A stretch of DNA of 64,000 nucleotides from Chlamydiales bacterium (GTDB lineage Bacteria > Chlamydiota > Chlamydiia > Chlamydiales > JACKPQ01). Position numbers and translations under genes: made by a program. How positions within the stretch are numbered: position 1 is the first letter of the stretch; every line of letters begins with the position of its first letter. Under the pieces are notes generated by a model. It did no database searches. It was not told where the DNA came from and was given only the letters and a program-made list of their open reading frames with translations. The stretch spans positions 558,001-622,000 of the forward strand of contig JACKPQ010000001.1 in assembly GCA_024233435.1 (NCBI GenBank). Reading direction: 5' to 3'. Positions 7,454-16,576 of this stretch are shown here, one piece after another.

Positions 7454-10400
7454 ATGGGTAAAAAAGCCATCATCGCATTGTTTTGCATCTCATTGCAGCT
7501 TTGTGCAGCAGAAATTGTTTACCAACAAGAAAAGCCAACAAACAAGATTAAATCTGCTGTTATGCAACCGGGAATGACCGACAATAGCGACCAGAAAATT
7601 GTGTTGCTAGATGACAATTCAGTTTGGCAAATTTACCCTTGCAATCCCAAGCTATATTCATACTGCGACCATTATCGGAAGGAAACTCTTGATCAAATCG
7701 ATCCACGTTTTACAGCAAGCGAGGATGATTGGACTGGCATCCACAATGTTGACATTTATAATTACCCTTTTCAAACCTCTGCAGCTTCACAAATCATCAA
7801 TCCACAGTTCCCATCAGACATTGCTCATCTCTTGGTCAATACAGATACCAACAAGATTACCTTTGTTTATCCTCTAACAAAGCAATTAAACCTTGGGTAT
7901 AAAATATATGGACCTAAGCAGATAAAGGATAACTTTAATGGTTTAATCGGCGGGAACTTTTTAAAGTCCAGCATAAAAAAACGCTTGAGCAATCCAATGA
8001 TGATTGTTGGCTCTGAGGGATCAGGTCGAAAAACCCTCGTGAGGGCTCTTGCAAAAGAAAACAACAAAGTGCTTATCGAGGTTGACCTTTCAGTTGATCG
8101 CAAAGAGTTTATGAAAGTAGCGATGAAGAATAAAGGCGCTATGGTCATGTTCTACGGACTTCAAGCAAAAGATGAGCTACACGAGATGATCTCTGGGCTT
8201 CTCAAGGACGTTGCTAACAATTTGATTCCGCAGAAACCAAAAACAACTCTCAGTGAGCAAATCTACCTCTTAACGACCTACCATGGCGCTCAATGCTTTG
8301 TTATTGTCGATCGTAAAACTGCCACTGAATTTCCGAATTTTGCTGGGTTTAGTATGCCCCAAATAACATTGCAACAGCGCATGCAATACTTAAGCTCTCT
8401 TTTAGGTGGATTTAACGACCTCGACGAGATCAGTGAATTAACTGAAAACTGCACTTTTGGTGACCTTCAAAAAATCGTGAGCATTGCTCAGATCAATTCA
8501 CCAGAGATGAGCCAAGATGCGCTAATCGATGCTGCAGAAAAGCTCTCGATTATTGTTGATCTAGAAGCGAAGCTGCCAAGCTTTATCACCTTGAAGGATC
8601 TTGACGAAAATGGACATACTATTAGCGATTTATTTGTGGCGGATCAAATCAAAAGCCAACTTTATGCCGTCTCAAATAGCATGGTTAATTATGAATCCTA
8701 CAAGCCCTTAAATATTTCACCTCCCAATACACTCCTATTGACAGGTCCCTCTGGTGTTGGAAAAACAACAGCGATTGAAGCACTGGCCCATGAATCAAAA
8801 CGAACTCTCATCTACATAGAAGGGTCAAAATTATGGGAAGCTTACCTAGAAGATGACATCCATAAGTTAGAAGATCTGTTTGAATATGTATCAGTCGCCT
8901 CACCCTGCATTCTTTGTATCGATGGCTTAGATCATTATCCAGTCATGCAGCAGCTGCGCTTTTATGATTTTATCATGACCCCCTTTGCTCGAGAAATGGA
9001 GCAAAGTCAAAAGCTCAAAGATCTTTTTCTAGTGATTACCGCAAACAGCATCGAAAACCTACATGGCGAAGTCCTACAAAAAAGCCGAACAGGATTTTGT
9101 ATTCACACCCCTCTACCTCAACGGGAAGAACGCACACTCATTATTAAACATATCATGGGGTCCACTTCAATCGATTTTGACTGTGACATCGAAAAGATTG
9201 TCAATTTAACGCAAGGGTTTTCAATTACAGATATTAAGGATCTGTTCACTATAGCTGGACAATCGGCTGCCCAAGATAAGCTCTCTTATATCCCTTATAA
9301 AATGCTTGAAACTGCTTGCAAACGCATCATACTTCTCAAATCACACGCTAGTTCAAGCAAAGGTAGCACTTTATCCATTTCGGATCCGACAAAAGCCCCT
9401 ATTACCTTTGCAGACATTGGCGGCTGCATACAGGCAAAAGAGGATATGAAAGAAGTCATCGCATTTTTAAAAAATCCGAAGATCTATGGACAGTTAGGAG
9501 TCCGACCGCCAAAAGGCATTCTTTTCCAGGGACCTTCAGGGTGCGGTAAAACCCTTCTTGCTAAAGCTGTTGCTGGCGAAGCAAATTGCAGCTTTTTTTA
9601 CTGCTCTGGCTCTGAGCTCCAAGGATACTATGTCAATGAAAACATCGTGCTTATCAAGCGAGCCTTTGAACAAGCACGAGCTAATGCCCCAGCCATTTTA
9701 TTCATCGATGAGATTGATGCTATTGGTGGGAAGCGAAGTAACAGAGATTCAAGTTCAGCTAGCATGTATGCACATGGTGTTAACCAGCTCTTAAGTGAAA
9801 TGGATGGTTTCCAATCAGCAGATGGAGTTGTCGTGATGGGTGCTACGAACTTTGCTGAATCCCTTGATCCAGCACTTATGCGACCAGGTCGATTTGACAG
9901 AAAAATTGCTATTGGTTACCCAAACCTAAAAGAACGCCAAGAAATATTAGAGATCCACGCCAAAAAACGCTCCCTAAATGCAGAGATCGATATGAACTAC
10001 CTTGCCCGCATCTGCATAGGCATGAGCGGAGCTGACCTTGAGTCTATGGTTAATGAGGCTGCTCTTTCTGCTGGCCGTGAGCAGCGCACAAGCATTACGC
10101 TTTCTGACCTTCAAGATGCCCGCGATCGCGTTCTAATGGGACGAGAAAATAAAAGCATAGTACTTACAGAAAAAGAAAAACGGGATACAGCCTACCATGA
10201 AGCTGGACACACCGTTGTAGGACTTTATCTTAACTGCTCCATGGTTATTGATAAAGTGACTATCACTCCGCGTGGGTTTGCGCTAGGGCTTACTTGGTCT
10301 GTTCCCGAAGGTGAGCATGTATCAGACTTCAGATCCAAACTAAAAGGAGATCTAGCACAAGCCCTTGGTGGGTATGCTGCTGAGAAAATGTTTCTCCATG

Positions 10401-10699
10401 ATACAAGCTCTGGTGTATCAAGCGATCTTCAGCAAGCTAACAAGCTTGCAAGGCGCATGGTCTGTGAATGGGGCATGAGCGATGCTTTAGGCTTTTTAGT
10501 CGACCATAAAAACGCCTCGCCAGAAACCAAACGCCTAGTTGATGTCGAAGTGCAGCGCTTTCTTGGTGAAGCCTACTCTGAAGCTTGCGCGGTCCTTGAA
10601 GAACACCGCGATGTTGTTGAACAAATTGTCGATGAGCTTCTTGAAAAAGAAATGCTTTACCGTGAGGATCTCGATCGCATCATGGCAGAGCATGCTTAA
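7454..10699 (+). CDS. Triple-AAA FtsH-like metalloprotease with signal peptide
   Basis: 1081 residues; GGAAGAAG precedes the ATG. Order of parts: signal-peptide-like segment (1-19, ending LCAA); exported-family domain with DDNSVW (about 55); degenerate AAA module with GSEGSGRKT at 186-194 (Arg at the Walker A Lys position); second AAA module with GPSGVGKT (431-438) and ILCIDGLDHYP; complete FtsH AAA module with GPSGCGKT (693-700), ILFIDEIDAIGG and the SRH segment DPALMRPGRFDRK; M41 peptidase with HEAGH (915-919) and SSDLQQAN supplying the third metal ligand. Ordinary FtsH is about 600-650 residues with two N-terminal membrane helices and one AAA module. Here no second membrane segment is visible, so the ATPase-protease part would face outward or be secreted. 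The protease site is intact; the first AAA is probably inactive. This is not simply the housekeeping ftsH. Confidence 0.88.
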   Translation: MGKKAIIALFCISLQLCAAEIVYQQEKPTNKIKSAVMQPGMTDNSDQKIVLLDDNSVWQIYPCNPKLYSYCDHYRKETLDQIDPRFTASEDDWTGIHNVDIYNYPFQTSAASQIINPQFPSDIAHLLVNTDTNKITFVYPLTKQLNLGYKIYGPKQIKDNFNGLIGGNFLKSSIKKRLSNPMMIVGSEGSGRKTLVRALAKENNKVLIEVDLSVDRKEFMKVAMKNKGAMVMFYGLQAKDELHEMISGLLKDVANNLIPQKPKTTLSEQIYLLTTYHGAQCFVIVDRKTATEFPNFAGFSMPQITLQQRMQYLSSLLGGFNDLDEISELTENCTFGDLQKIVSIAQINSPEMSQDALIDAAEKLSIIVDLEAKLPSFITLKDLDENGHTISDLFVADQIKSQLYAVSNSMVNYESYKPLNISPPNTLLLTGPSGVGKTTAIEALAHESKRTLIYIEGSKLWEAYLEDDIHKLEDLFEYVSVASPCILCIDGLDHYPVMQQLRFYDFIMTPFAREMEQSQKLKDLFLVITANSIENLHGEVLQKSRTGFCIHTPLPQREERTLIIKHIMGSTSIDFDCDIEKIVNLTQGFSITDIKDLFTIAGQSAAQDKLSYIPYKMLETACKRIILLKSHASSSKGSTLSISDPTKAPITFADIGGCIQAKEDMKEVIAFLKNPKIYGQLGVRPPKGILFQGPSGCGKTLLAKAVAGEANCSFFYCSGSELQGYYVNENIVLIKRAFEQARANAPAILFIDEIDAIGGKRSNRDSSSASMYAHGVNQLLSEMDGFQSADGVVVMGATNFAESLDPALMRPGRFDRKIAIGYPNLKERQEILEIHAKKRSLNAEIDMNYLARICIGMSGADLESMVNEAALSAGREQRTSITLSDLQDARDRVLMGRENKSIVLTEKEKRDTAYHEAGHTVVGLYLNCSMVIDKVTITPRGFALGLTWSVPEGEHVSDFRSKLKGDLAQALGGYAAEKMFLHDTSSGVSSDLQQANKLARRMVCEWGMSDALGFLVDHKNASPETKRLVDVEVQRFLGEAYSEACAVLEEHRDVVEQIVDELLEKEMLYREDLDRIMAEHA

Positions 10700-12734
10700 T
10701 TTTTAAGTGGAGCAATTTGGCATTGATTGCACAAATAACGGTACTTAGCGACATAAAGACAGCTGCTACTGCAGGACTTAGTACAAACCCTATTTTATAA
10801 AGAGCTCCTGCTGCAATCGGGATCGCAAAGACATTGTAGCCAGTTGCCCAAACGAGATTTTGCACCATTTTTTTATAAGTTGACCGTGCAAGCTTTATGA
10901 TCGCAACAGCGTCTAAAGGGTTGCTGTTTACAAGAATAATGTCTGCTGTCTCGACTGCCACATCGGTTCCAGCTCCAATGGCAATTCCAACGTCTGCTTG
11001 AGCTAAAGCTGGAGCATCATTAACCCCATCACCTGCCATTGCTACAAAAAACCCACGCGATTGGATTTCTGAAATTTTATCTTTTTTCTCATGGGGAAGC
11101 ACTTGTGCTATGTATTCATCTAATCCAATTTCTGAAGATACCCACTGGGCAACTTTTTCATGATCGCCAGTCAGCATTACGCAACGAATGCTCATCTCTT
11201 TTAGCTGTTTTATGGCTTCTTTTGACTCTGGACGTATGATGTCGGCAAGAGCAATTGCCCCTATTAGCTTTCCGTCAGCAAGGACAAAAATCACTGTTTT
11301 ACCCTGTGCATTGAATTCAACAATTTTTGAATCTTCAAAGGGAATTTGATGCTCTTTTAAATAACCCGGGCTCACTATTTTCACATCTTTTCCAAGCACT
11401 TTTCCTTCTGCCCCTTTCCCAGGGATTGCCTTAAAGTCTTGCACTTCTTGAACCGTCTTAGACGAAGAAACAATACCTTGAGCAATGGGATGTTCTGAAT
11501 GAGCCTCCACTGATGCTGCTAGCTGAATCAATTCTTCTTCAGAGCCCTCATAGGCTATAATATCGGTGACTCCAAATTTGCCTTGTGTCAAGGTGCCTGT
11601 TTTATCAAAGACTATTGCTGTTATTTTTCGCGATTCTTCAAATGAGGTGCGATTACGAATTAAAAGGCCCTCTCGTGCAGCGATAGCTGTTGATACCGCC
11701 ACGACCAATGGAATGGCAAGTCCTAGCGCATGTGGGCAAGTAATTACCATAACAGTAACAGTTCTTTCCATGGCAAACGCGAGCGTTTGGTCAGTAAAAC
11801 CAAGCCAAATCAAAAGAGTCAAAGCACCGCTAGCTAATGCGATGATAGTGAGCCATAGTGCAGCTCGACTGGCAAGGTCTTGAGTTTTAGATTTGCTTGA
11901 TTGGGCCACTTTGACTAAATTAATGACTTGAGATAGATAAGAGTCTTCCCCTATTTTTTTTACTTGGACAGTCAAAGATCCCTCGCCATTGATAGATCCT
12001 CCAATGACCTCTTGCTCTTTTGATTTTTTTACTGGTTGCGATTCACCAGTAAGCATGGATTCATTTACGCTGGAGTCCCCGTCAATGACCACTCCGTCCG
12101 CTGGGATTTTCTCACCCGGTTTGACGAGAACCAAATCATCTATTTTGAGCTCAGAAATTGTGACCTCTTGGACGCTTTTATCCGGCATGATTTTATGAGC
12201 TTTCGATGGCATTAATTTTGCAAGTTCTTCTAGGGCTTTTCCAGCTCCCATAATAGATTTCATCTCAATCCAATGTCCAAGCAACATGATGTCAATCAAA
12301 GTTGCTAGTTCCCAAAAAAAGAGCTTGCCAATCAGACCAAAAGCGACAGCTGTGCTGTACAGATAAGCTACAACAATCGCAATGGCGATCAAGGTCATCA
12401 TTCCAGGTTGCCTAGCTGTTATTTCGTTATAAAATCCTTTAAGAAATGGCCAGCCACCATAAAAGAAAATAAATGAGGAAAAAGCAAAGAGGACATATGA
12501 ATCCGCAGGAAATGCAAGAGCTCCTTCCAATCCAAAAAAGGCTTGGATCATAGGCGATAAAAGCAATACGGGTAAAGTTATAGCCAGCGATACCCAAAAT
12601 CGCTTTTTAAAGTTCTGTTCCATATGTTCATGCGAGTCTTTATGCTTACCGCAAAGGCATTCCTCACAAACGCACTGAAATGTTTTACAACTCTCTTCCA
12701 TATTTTGCCTATTGTTGTGCTGGTGATATTCCAT
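10680..12734 (-). CDS. copB: Copper-translocating P1B-type ATPase (CopB-like)
   Basis: 684 residues. Pumps copper out of the cytosol. The N-terminus (1-40) is rich in His and Cys (CKTFQCVCEECLCGKHKDSHEH), a likely metal-binding tail in place of an HMA domain. Membrane helices flank the ion-binding CPH motif at 333-335, diagnostic of the CopB (P1B-3) subgroup rather than CPC-type CopA. Other P-ATPase motifs are present: TGES (229-232), DKTGT (377-381), an SEHP element and GDGVNDAP. Start at 12734 overlaps the oxidase stop by 26 nt; an ATG at 12701 is an alternative that would lose the His-rich tip. The 3' end overlaps the convergent FtsH-like gene by 20 nt. Last gene of the copper operon. Confidence 0.92.
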   Translation of the reverse strand: MEYHQHNNRQNMEESCKTFQCVCEECLCGKHKDSHEHMEQNFKKRFWVSLAITLPVLLLSPMIQAFFGLEGALAFPADSYVLFAFSSFIFFYGGWPFLKGFYNEITARQPGMMTLIAIAIVVAYLYSTAVAFGLIGKLFFWELATLIDIMLLGHWIEMKSIMGAGKALEELAKLMPSKAHKIMPDKSVQEVTISELKIDDLVLVKPGEKIPADGVVIDGDSSVNESMLTGESQPVKKSKEQEVIGGSINGEGSLTVQVKKIGEDSYLSQVINLVKVAQSSKSKTQDLASRAALWLTIIALASGALTLLIWLGFTDQTLAFAMERTVTVMVITCPHALGLAIPLVVAVSTAIAAREGLLIRNRTSFEESRKITAIVFDKTGTLTQGKFGVTDIIAYEGSEEELIQLAASVEAHSEHPIAQGIVSSSKTVQEVQDFKAIPGKGAEGKVLGKDVKIVSPGYLKEHQIPFEDSKIVEFNAQGKTVIFVLADGKLIGAIALADIIRPESKEAIKQLKEMSIRCVMLTGDHEKVAQWVSSEIGLDEYIAQVLPHEKKDKISEIQSRGFFVAMAGDGVNDAPALAQADVGIAIGAGTDVAVETADIILVNSNPLDAVAIIKLARSTYKKMVQNLVWATGYNVFAIPIAAGALYKIGFVLSPAVAAVFMSLSTVICAINAKLLHLKIKHALP

Positions 12735-14001
12735 CCCTATGTAAATCAGCTATGCTAGCAGGTCCAGCTATAGAGCCCCTCGGGAAGACGTATGGTCCTG
12801 GATCTTTGTAATCGTCTGTTGTCTCTCTAACACGTAAAATGTTGGCCATGCCACCAAATACAGTTTGTCCAAATGGACCATCATAGCCCAGCATGGGGAT
12901 ACTGTTTAGAGGAATGGCCATTCCGGTCTTTGTCATATCGCGCATCCCTTTAGTTCCCATAGTCATGTAACCGGGAATCAGCTGCTGCATTTTCTTATCA
13001 AAATCGCCAATATTCATTCCAAGCATATTAGGATATTGATGACCCATCTGGTTCATAGTATGGTGTGTCATATGGCAATGAAAAATCCAATCCCCTGGGT
13101 TATTTGCTTCAAATTCAATCACTTTTGCAGCACCAACAGGAACAAGTACGGTCGTTTCTGGCAGCACTAAAGATTTATCTGGCACCCAACCCCCATCAGA
13201 TCCAATGATCTTGAATGAGTACCCATGTAAATGGATAGGATGGTGGTCCATCGCACTAAGATTGCCGTAACGGATCCAAACGGTGTCCCCTAATTCGGCC
13301 ACAAGAGGCTCAGTCGCAGGCATAACCTTACCATTCATCGTCAAGATATTAAAATCCATTTTTAGGGTGTTTGGCCTCGATGTTCCTACGTCGATATTCC
13401 ATTCATGAAGCATAATTGCAAAATCTCGAGTAGGCCTCATCTCTAGATCTGGTTCTCGCTTGTGAACAAGAATGATACCCGTTAGCCCCATTCCCTCTTG
13501 GGTCATACTATCAAAGTGAGGATGGTACATGAACGTGCCACTATTAGGAAAAATAAACTCATACAAAAAAGTTTCTCCAGGAGGAATAGCAGACTGCGTT
13601 ATGCCTGCTACGCCATCCATGCCACAGGGTATCAAGACTCCATGCCAATGTGTCGTTGTCGGAGCTGGGAGGTTATTGGTGACATAAATTCGAACGCGAT
13701 CTCCTTCAGCGACTTCGATTAACGGGCCCGGAACCGAACCATTGTATCCCCAAGTTTTAATTTTTAAACCCGGAGCCACCTCCCAATCAATTGGCTCAGC
13801 AATGAGATGAAAGATCTTCACCCCTCCTACGACCTTGTACATGGCTTTTGTGCCATTTGGAACAACTGCGGGAGTATAATCATCGTAGGGCACACCTGGC
13901 GGCATATCTTCTTTTGTTGCTTCCGCCCAAGGCAAAGATGGTAGAATTGCGCTTACACACGATAAGCAAAGGCTTAGTATAGATGATAAAAGACTAGTCA
14001 T
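12709..14001 (-). CDS. Periplasmic multicopper oxidase (copper tolerance)
   Basis: 430 residues with an N-terminal signal peptide (about 1-26). Oxidises Cu(I) in the periplasm, a standard copper-detoxification step. All four copper-ligand clusters of the laccase fold are visible: HWHG (118-121), HPHF (160-163), HHPIHLHG (253-260) and HCHMTHHTMNQM (308 onward), so types 1, 2 and 3 copper sites are complete. The tail is Met-rich (MTMGTKGMRDMTKTGM), as in CueO/CopA-type oxidases handling copper ions. There is no twin-arginine motif in the leader, unusual for this family, so export would be by Sec. The start overlaps the end of the TolC-like gene by 8 nt, and its end overlaps the ATPase start. 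Confidence 0.93.
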   Translation of the reverse strand: MTSLLSSILSLCLSCVSAILPSLPWAEATKEDMPPGVPYDDYTPAVVPNGTKAMYKVVGGVKIFHLIAEPIDWEVAPGLKIKTWGYNGSVPGPLIEVAEGDRVRIYVTNNLPAPTTTHWHGVLIPCGMDGVAGITQSAIPPGETFLYEFIFPNSGTFMYHPHFDSMTQEGMGLTGIILVHKREPDLEMRPTRDFAIMLHEWNIDVGTSRPNTLKMDFNILTMNGKVMPATEPLVAELGDTVWIRYGNLSAMDHHPIHLHGYSFKIIGSDGGWVPDKSLVLPETTVLVPVGAAKVIEFEANNPGDWIFHCHMTHHTMNQMGHQYPNMLGMNIGDFDKKMQQLIPGYMTMGTKGMRDMTKTGMAIPLNSIPMLGYDGPFGQTVFGGMANILRVRETTDDYKDPGPYVFPRGSIAGPASIADLHRDGISPAQQ

Positions 14002-15394
14002 TATAGCGCCTCACAGTGACCTGAAAAGGATGCTTACCCACAGCATGTCCAAATACGAGTGTTTGCAGCGTGACGTATGACACCCAATAGTCTTGTAAAA
14101 GCTGAACATGTTGAATTTTTTTCTCAAGCTCTCGATTCTTTGCAGAAAGCAAATGAAAGACGCCTAGTTGCATAGCATTATTTTGCAAAAGCGTTAAATT
14201 TGTGATTTGTTCAGCTAACGGAACAATAACTTTTTCTAAATATCGGCTTTGCCTTAAAGCATTTAACAATGTAAATCTAGATGTTCGAGCAAGCGATCTA
14301 ATTTCCACTGCCAAAGCCGTGTATTGATTCCATTGCTGCATGATACGCGCTTTTGCCTTTGCTGAATTTGCTTGTCCAAAGTCAAAGAGTGGAATCGCAA
14401 GATTAAAAGCTGGGCCTACATACCAAACACTTTCATCGCGTTCGGAACTCACGCCAATATCCATTTGGGGAAAAATAAGTCTTGTCGTATCTACTCCAAA
14501 TCCTGCAGCAGTAGCCTTGATTTCATTAAAAGCTATCTTTAAATCAATGCTGCTAGCAATCGCGTCATTTTCAATCGTGTCGTATTCTTCAGAAGAGTCA
14601 GGCAAAAATAAATGAGAAGCAAGTTTCCAATCAATTTGAAGACCCCAAAGGCCCATAGACACATTGAGTTTTTCTCGTGCTTCTAAAAATGTGATTTCTG
14701 CAGATGCTACATCAAGCTTTGCTTGCTCATAAAGAGATCTCTCCATAGCAACTTCAAGTTCAGTGATGTTGCCAACCTCATATAGCTTTTGAGCGGCTAT
14801 GAAAGAGAGCTCATTTGCGAGCAGTACATCAATTTTTAAATCCCAAATTTGTTTAGCTGAAAGCGATTTATAAAAAGCTATTTTCGTCTGAGCAATAACC
14901 TCTAAAATTTGATTGGTGACCATTGCTTTTGTAGCTTCTAATTCAGCTCTTGCAAGACGTTTTTTCAGTGGAATAAGTAAAAGTTCTAAAAAATTCTGGT
15001 AAAGGCTCATATCAATTAAATCTGTAACGCTTGAAACTGTAGAAAACCTATATGAAAATAAAAAAACAGGGTTTTTTAGCAGGCCGGACTGCGCTAGCTG
15101 AGCTTTAGCTATCCCTAAACTTTCATAAGTTGCTTGTAGATCACGATTATTTAACAAAGCTATTTGGACAGCAGTGTTTTCATTTAAATCTTCCTTCAGC
15201 AAGTCTGTAATAGACACTGCTCGTAAACAATCGTCAAGAGATGAGTCCCAGTAAACATCTTGATTTGTTAAATGAGCAACATCGTCATGGATTTGATTAA
15301 AAATAGGTTGAGCATCTGTATCGACTCGACAACAACCATTAATAACTAAAACAAGCATTGAAAAGAGACAAATTGATTTAATGAGCGTGATCAC
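13994..15394 (-). CDS. TolC/CusC-family outer-membrane efflux lipoprotein
   Basis: About 466 residues. Outer-membrane channel of a metal or drug efflux path. An N-terminal lipobox (VINGC) marks a lipoprotein, as in CusC/OprM. The body is long alpha-helical coiled coil with the duplicated OEP pattern, e.g. NRDLQATYESLGIAKAQLAQ near residue 90. The GTG at 15394 is preferred because GAGGGA precedes it at good spacing; a TTG at 15406 is the alternative. It overlaps the small lipoprotein gene upstream by 17 nt. No RND pump or membrane-fusion protein is encoded nearby, so its inner-membrane partner is either elsewhere or the channel works with the oxidase and ATPase in some other way. Confidence 0.88.
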   Translation of the reverse strand: MITLIKSICLFSMLVLVINGCCRVDTDAQPIFNQIHDDVAHLTNQDVYWDSSLDDCLRAVSITDLLKEDLNENTAVQIALLNNRDLQATYESLGIAKAQLAQSGLLKNPVFLFSYRFSTVSSVTDLIDMSLYQNFLELLLIPLKKRLARAELEATKAMVTNQILEVIAQTKIAFYKSLSAKQIWDLKIDVLLANELSFIAAQKLYEVGNITELEVAMERSLYEQAKLDVASAEITFLEAREKLNVSMGLWGLQIDWKLASHLFLPDSSEEYDTIENDAIASSIDLKIAFNEIKATAAGFGVDTTRLIFPQMDIGVSSERDESVWYVGPAFNLAIPLFDFGQANSAKAKARIMQQWNQYTALAVEIRSLARTSRFTLLNALRQSRYLEKVIVPLAEQITNLTLLQNNAMQLGVFHLLSAKNRELEKKIQHVQLLQDYWVSYVTLQTLVFGHAVGKHPFQVTVRRYND

Positions 15395-15572
15395 TATGTC
15401 CCTCAATGACTGCTTCCGTTGCAGGAATATCTAAGATTGGAGATAACTCTAATTTACAGATTGGCGCATTTGTACGAGCTGGATGATTATCGTAATTTAC
15501 AGGTATCTTATAACTTACACAACCACTTAATAATAAAATTAAAACAATAACTAATTTTATGTAATTGACCAT
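15378..15572 (-). CDS. Small lipoprotein, first gene of copper operon
   Basis: 64 residues: a hydrophobic leader with lipobox LLSGC (Cys at about 18), then a short mature part with a His-containing C-terminus ending GHSDHAH, suggestive of metal binding. It overlaps the start of the TolC-like gene, forming an uninterrupted chain of overlapping genes (lipoprotein, TolC-like, oxidase, ATPase). I infer a role in periplasmic metal handling from position and the His tail; no family is recognised. Confidence 0.75.
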   Translation of the reverse strand: MVNYIKLVIVLILLLSGCVSYKIPVNYDNHPARTNAPICKLELSPILDIPATEAVIEGHSDHAH

Positions 15573-15648
15573 ATTTTTCTTTTTACTAAAAACAGAGATT
15601 TCTCTGCAACGTCCCCATGCATTTGTGACAAAATCTTTTCTTACTGAT

Positions 15649-16563
15649 ATGATTTGTAATGTGAGAATATTGCTTATTAATCTGCTTGTGAGTGTGTCAG
15701 CCTTTGGATATCAACATTGGTTTACAGGCCCCTTGATTGTGCCCAATGCCGAGGTCATTCCTAAAGGAATGACCCAATGGGAGCCTTTTGTCTTCCAATT
15801 TTGGAACGATGCCAACTACAATCGCAGTGGAAGCAGAGTTGATCAAATTACACTGCGCTCTACCAATGTCCAAGCATGTATCATTCACGGGATTGCCAAA
15901 AACTTTGATGTTGAAATCTTGCCTCAATTGTTTATCAACAGCCGAAGTGGTCACACATCTACACGCTTTGGGGATTTTACTTTATTTATTGGATACCAAG
16001 CCTTAAAAGAAAGTCGTTATATTCCTGCTCTGCGATGGACGATTCAAGAAACATTCCCTTCTGGCCAATACGATAACCTTTCAAAGTACCAGACAGCAGC
16101 TTCAGGGATGGGCTCTTACCAGACCGGCACCTCGATGAATTTTCTCAAGCGCTTTAATATTGATGATGTGCACACTTTTAACCTTTACTGGAGTTTGACT
16201 TATACCGTCCCCTCCCCTATCACTGTTAAAGGGCGTAGCGTCTATGGCGGCGATCCTACAACACGTGGCAAAGCCTACCTCGGCAATAGTTTTCAGCTCA
16301 TTAATTCTGTCGAGTTTAACTTAACGCGCCATTGGGCCCTTGCCTGCGATATGGTTAACGTTTGGCAAAACCGTAACCGCTTTTCTGGACATACCGAGCA
16401 GAGCAGCACAAGAGGCTCAAGCTATCAGTTAAGTTTTGCCCCAGCTATCGAATACAACTTTAGTGCAAATCTAGGGATTATTGCTGGCAGCTGGTTAACA
16501 GCAGCTGGCCGCAATGCAGCTGCGTTTAACAGCGCTGTCATTGCAATCAATTACACACATTGA
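15649..16563 (+). CDS. Outer-membrane beta-barrel protein, tandem paralogue 1
   Basis: About 304 residues from the ATG at 15649; a GTG at 15661 is an alternative, and the frame extends upstream to 15565 without sense. A signal peptide (LLINLLVSVSAFG) precedes a mature protein of alternating aromatic/polar residues ending in INYTH, consistent with an outer-membrane barrel. It shares the blocks RSGHTSTRFGDF, QETFPSGQYD, GSYQTGTS and YTVPSP with the following gene, which begins 13 nt after this stop. Function unknown; a porin- or transporter-like role is inferred only from the fold. It is divergent from the copper operon. No Shine-Dalgarno is evident; a TATGAT lies directly before the possible GTG start. 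Confidence 0.75.
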   Translation: MICNVRILLINLLVSVSAFGYQHWFTGPLIVPNAEVIPKGMTQWEPFVFQFWNDANYNRSGSRVDQITLRSTNVQACIIHGIAKNFDVEILPQLFINSRSGHTSTRFGDFTLFIGYQALKESRYIPALRWTIQETFPSGQYDNLSKYQTAASGMGSYQTGTSMNFLKRFNIDDVHTFNLYWSLTYTVPSPITVKGRSVYGGDPTTRGKAYLGNSFQLINSVEFNLTRHWALACDMVNVWQNRNRFSGHTEQSSTRGSSYQLSFAPAIEYNFSANLGIIAGSWLTAAGRNAAAFNSAVIAINYTH

Positions 16564-16576
16564 TATAGCTTGTAGC

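Noticed and set aside
7454..10699. Calling this gene the housekeeping ftsH
   Set aside because: Three AAA modules, an exported-family N-domain and absence of a second membrane helix do not fit that protein.
16514..16576. Earlier start of the second barrel gene
   Set aside because: It overlaps the first barrel gene and precedes an obvious leader beginning at 16577.
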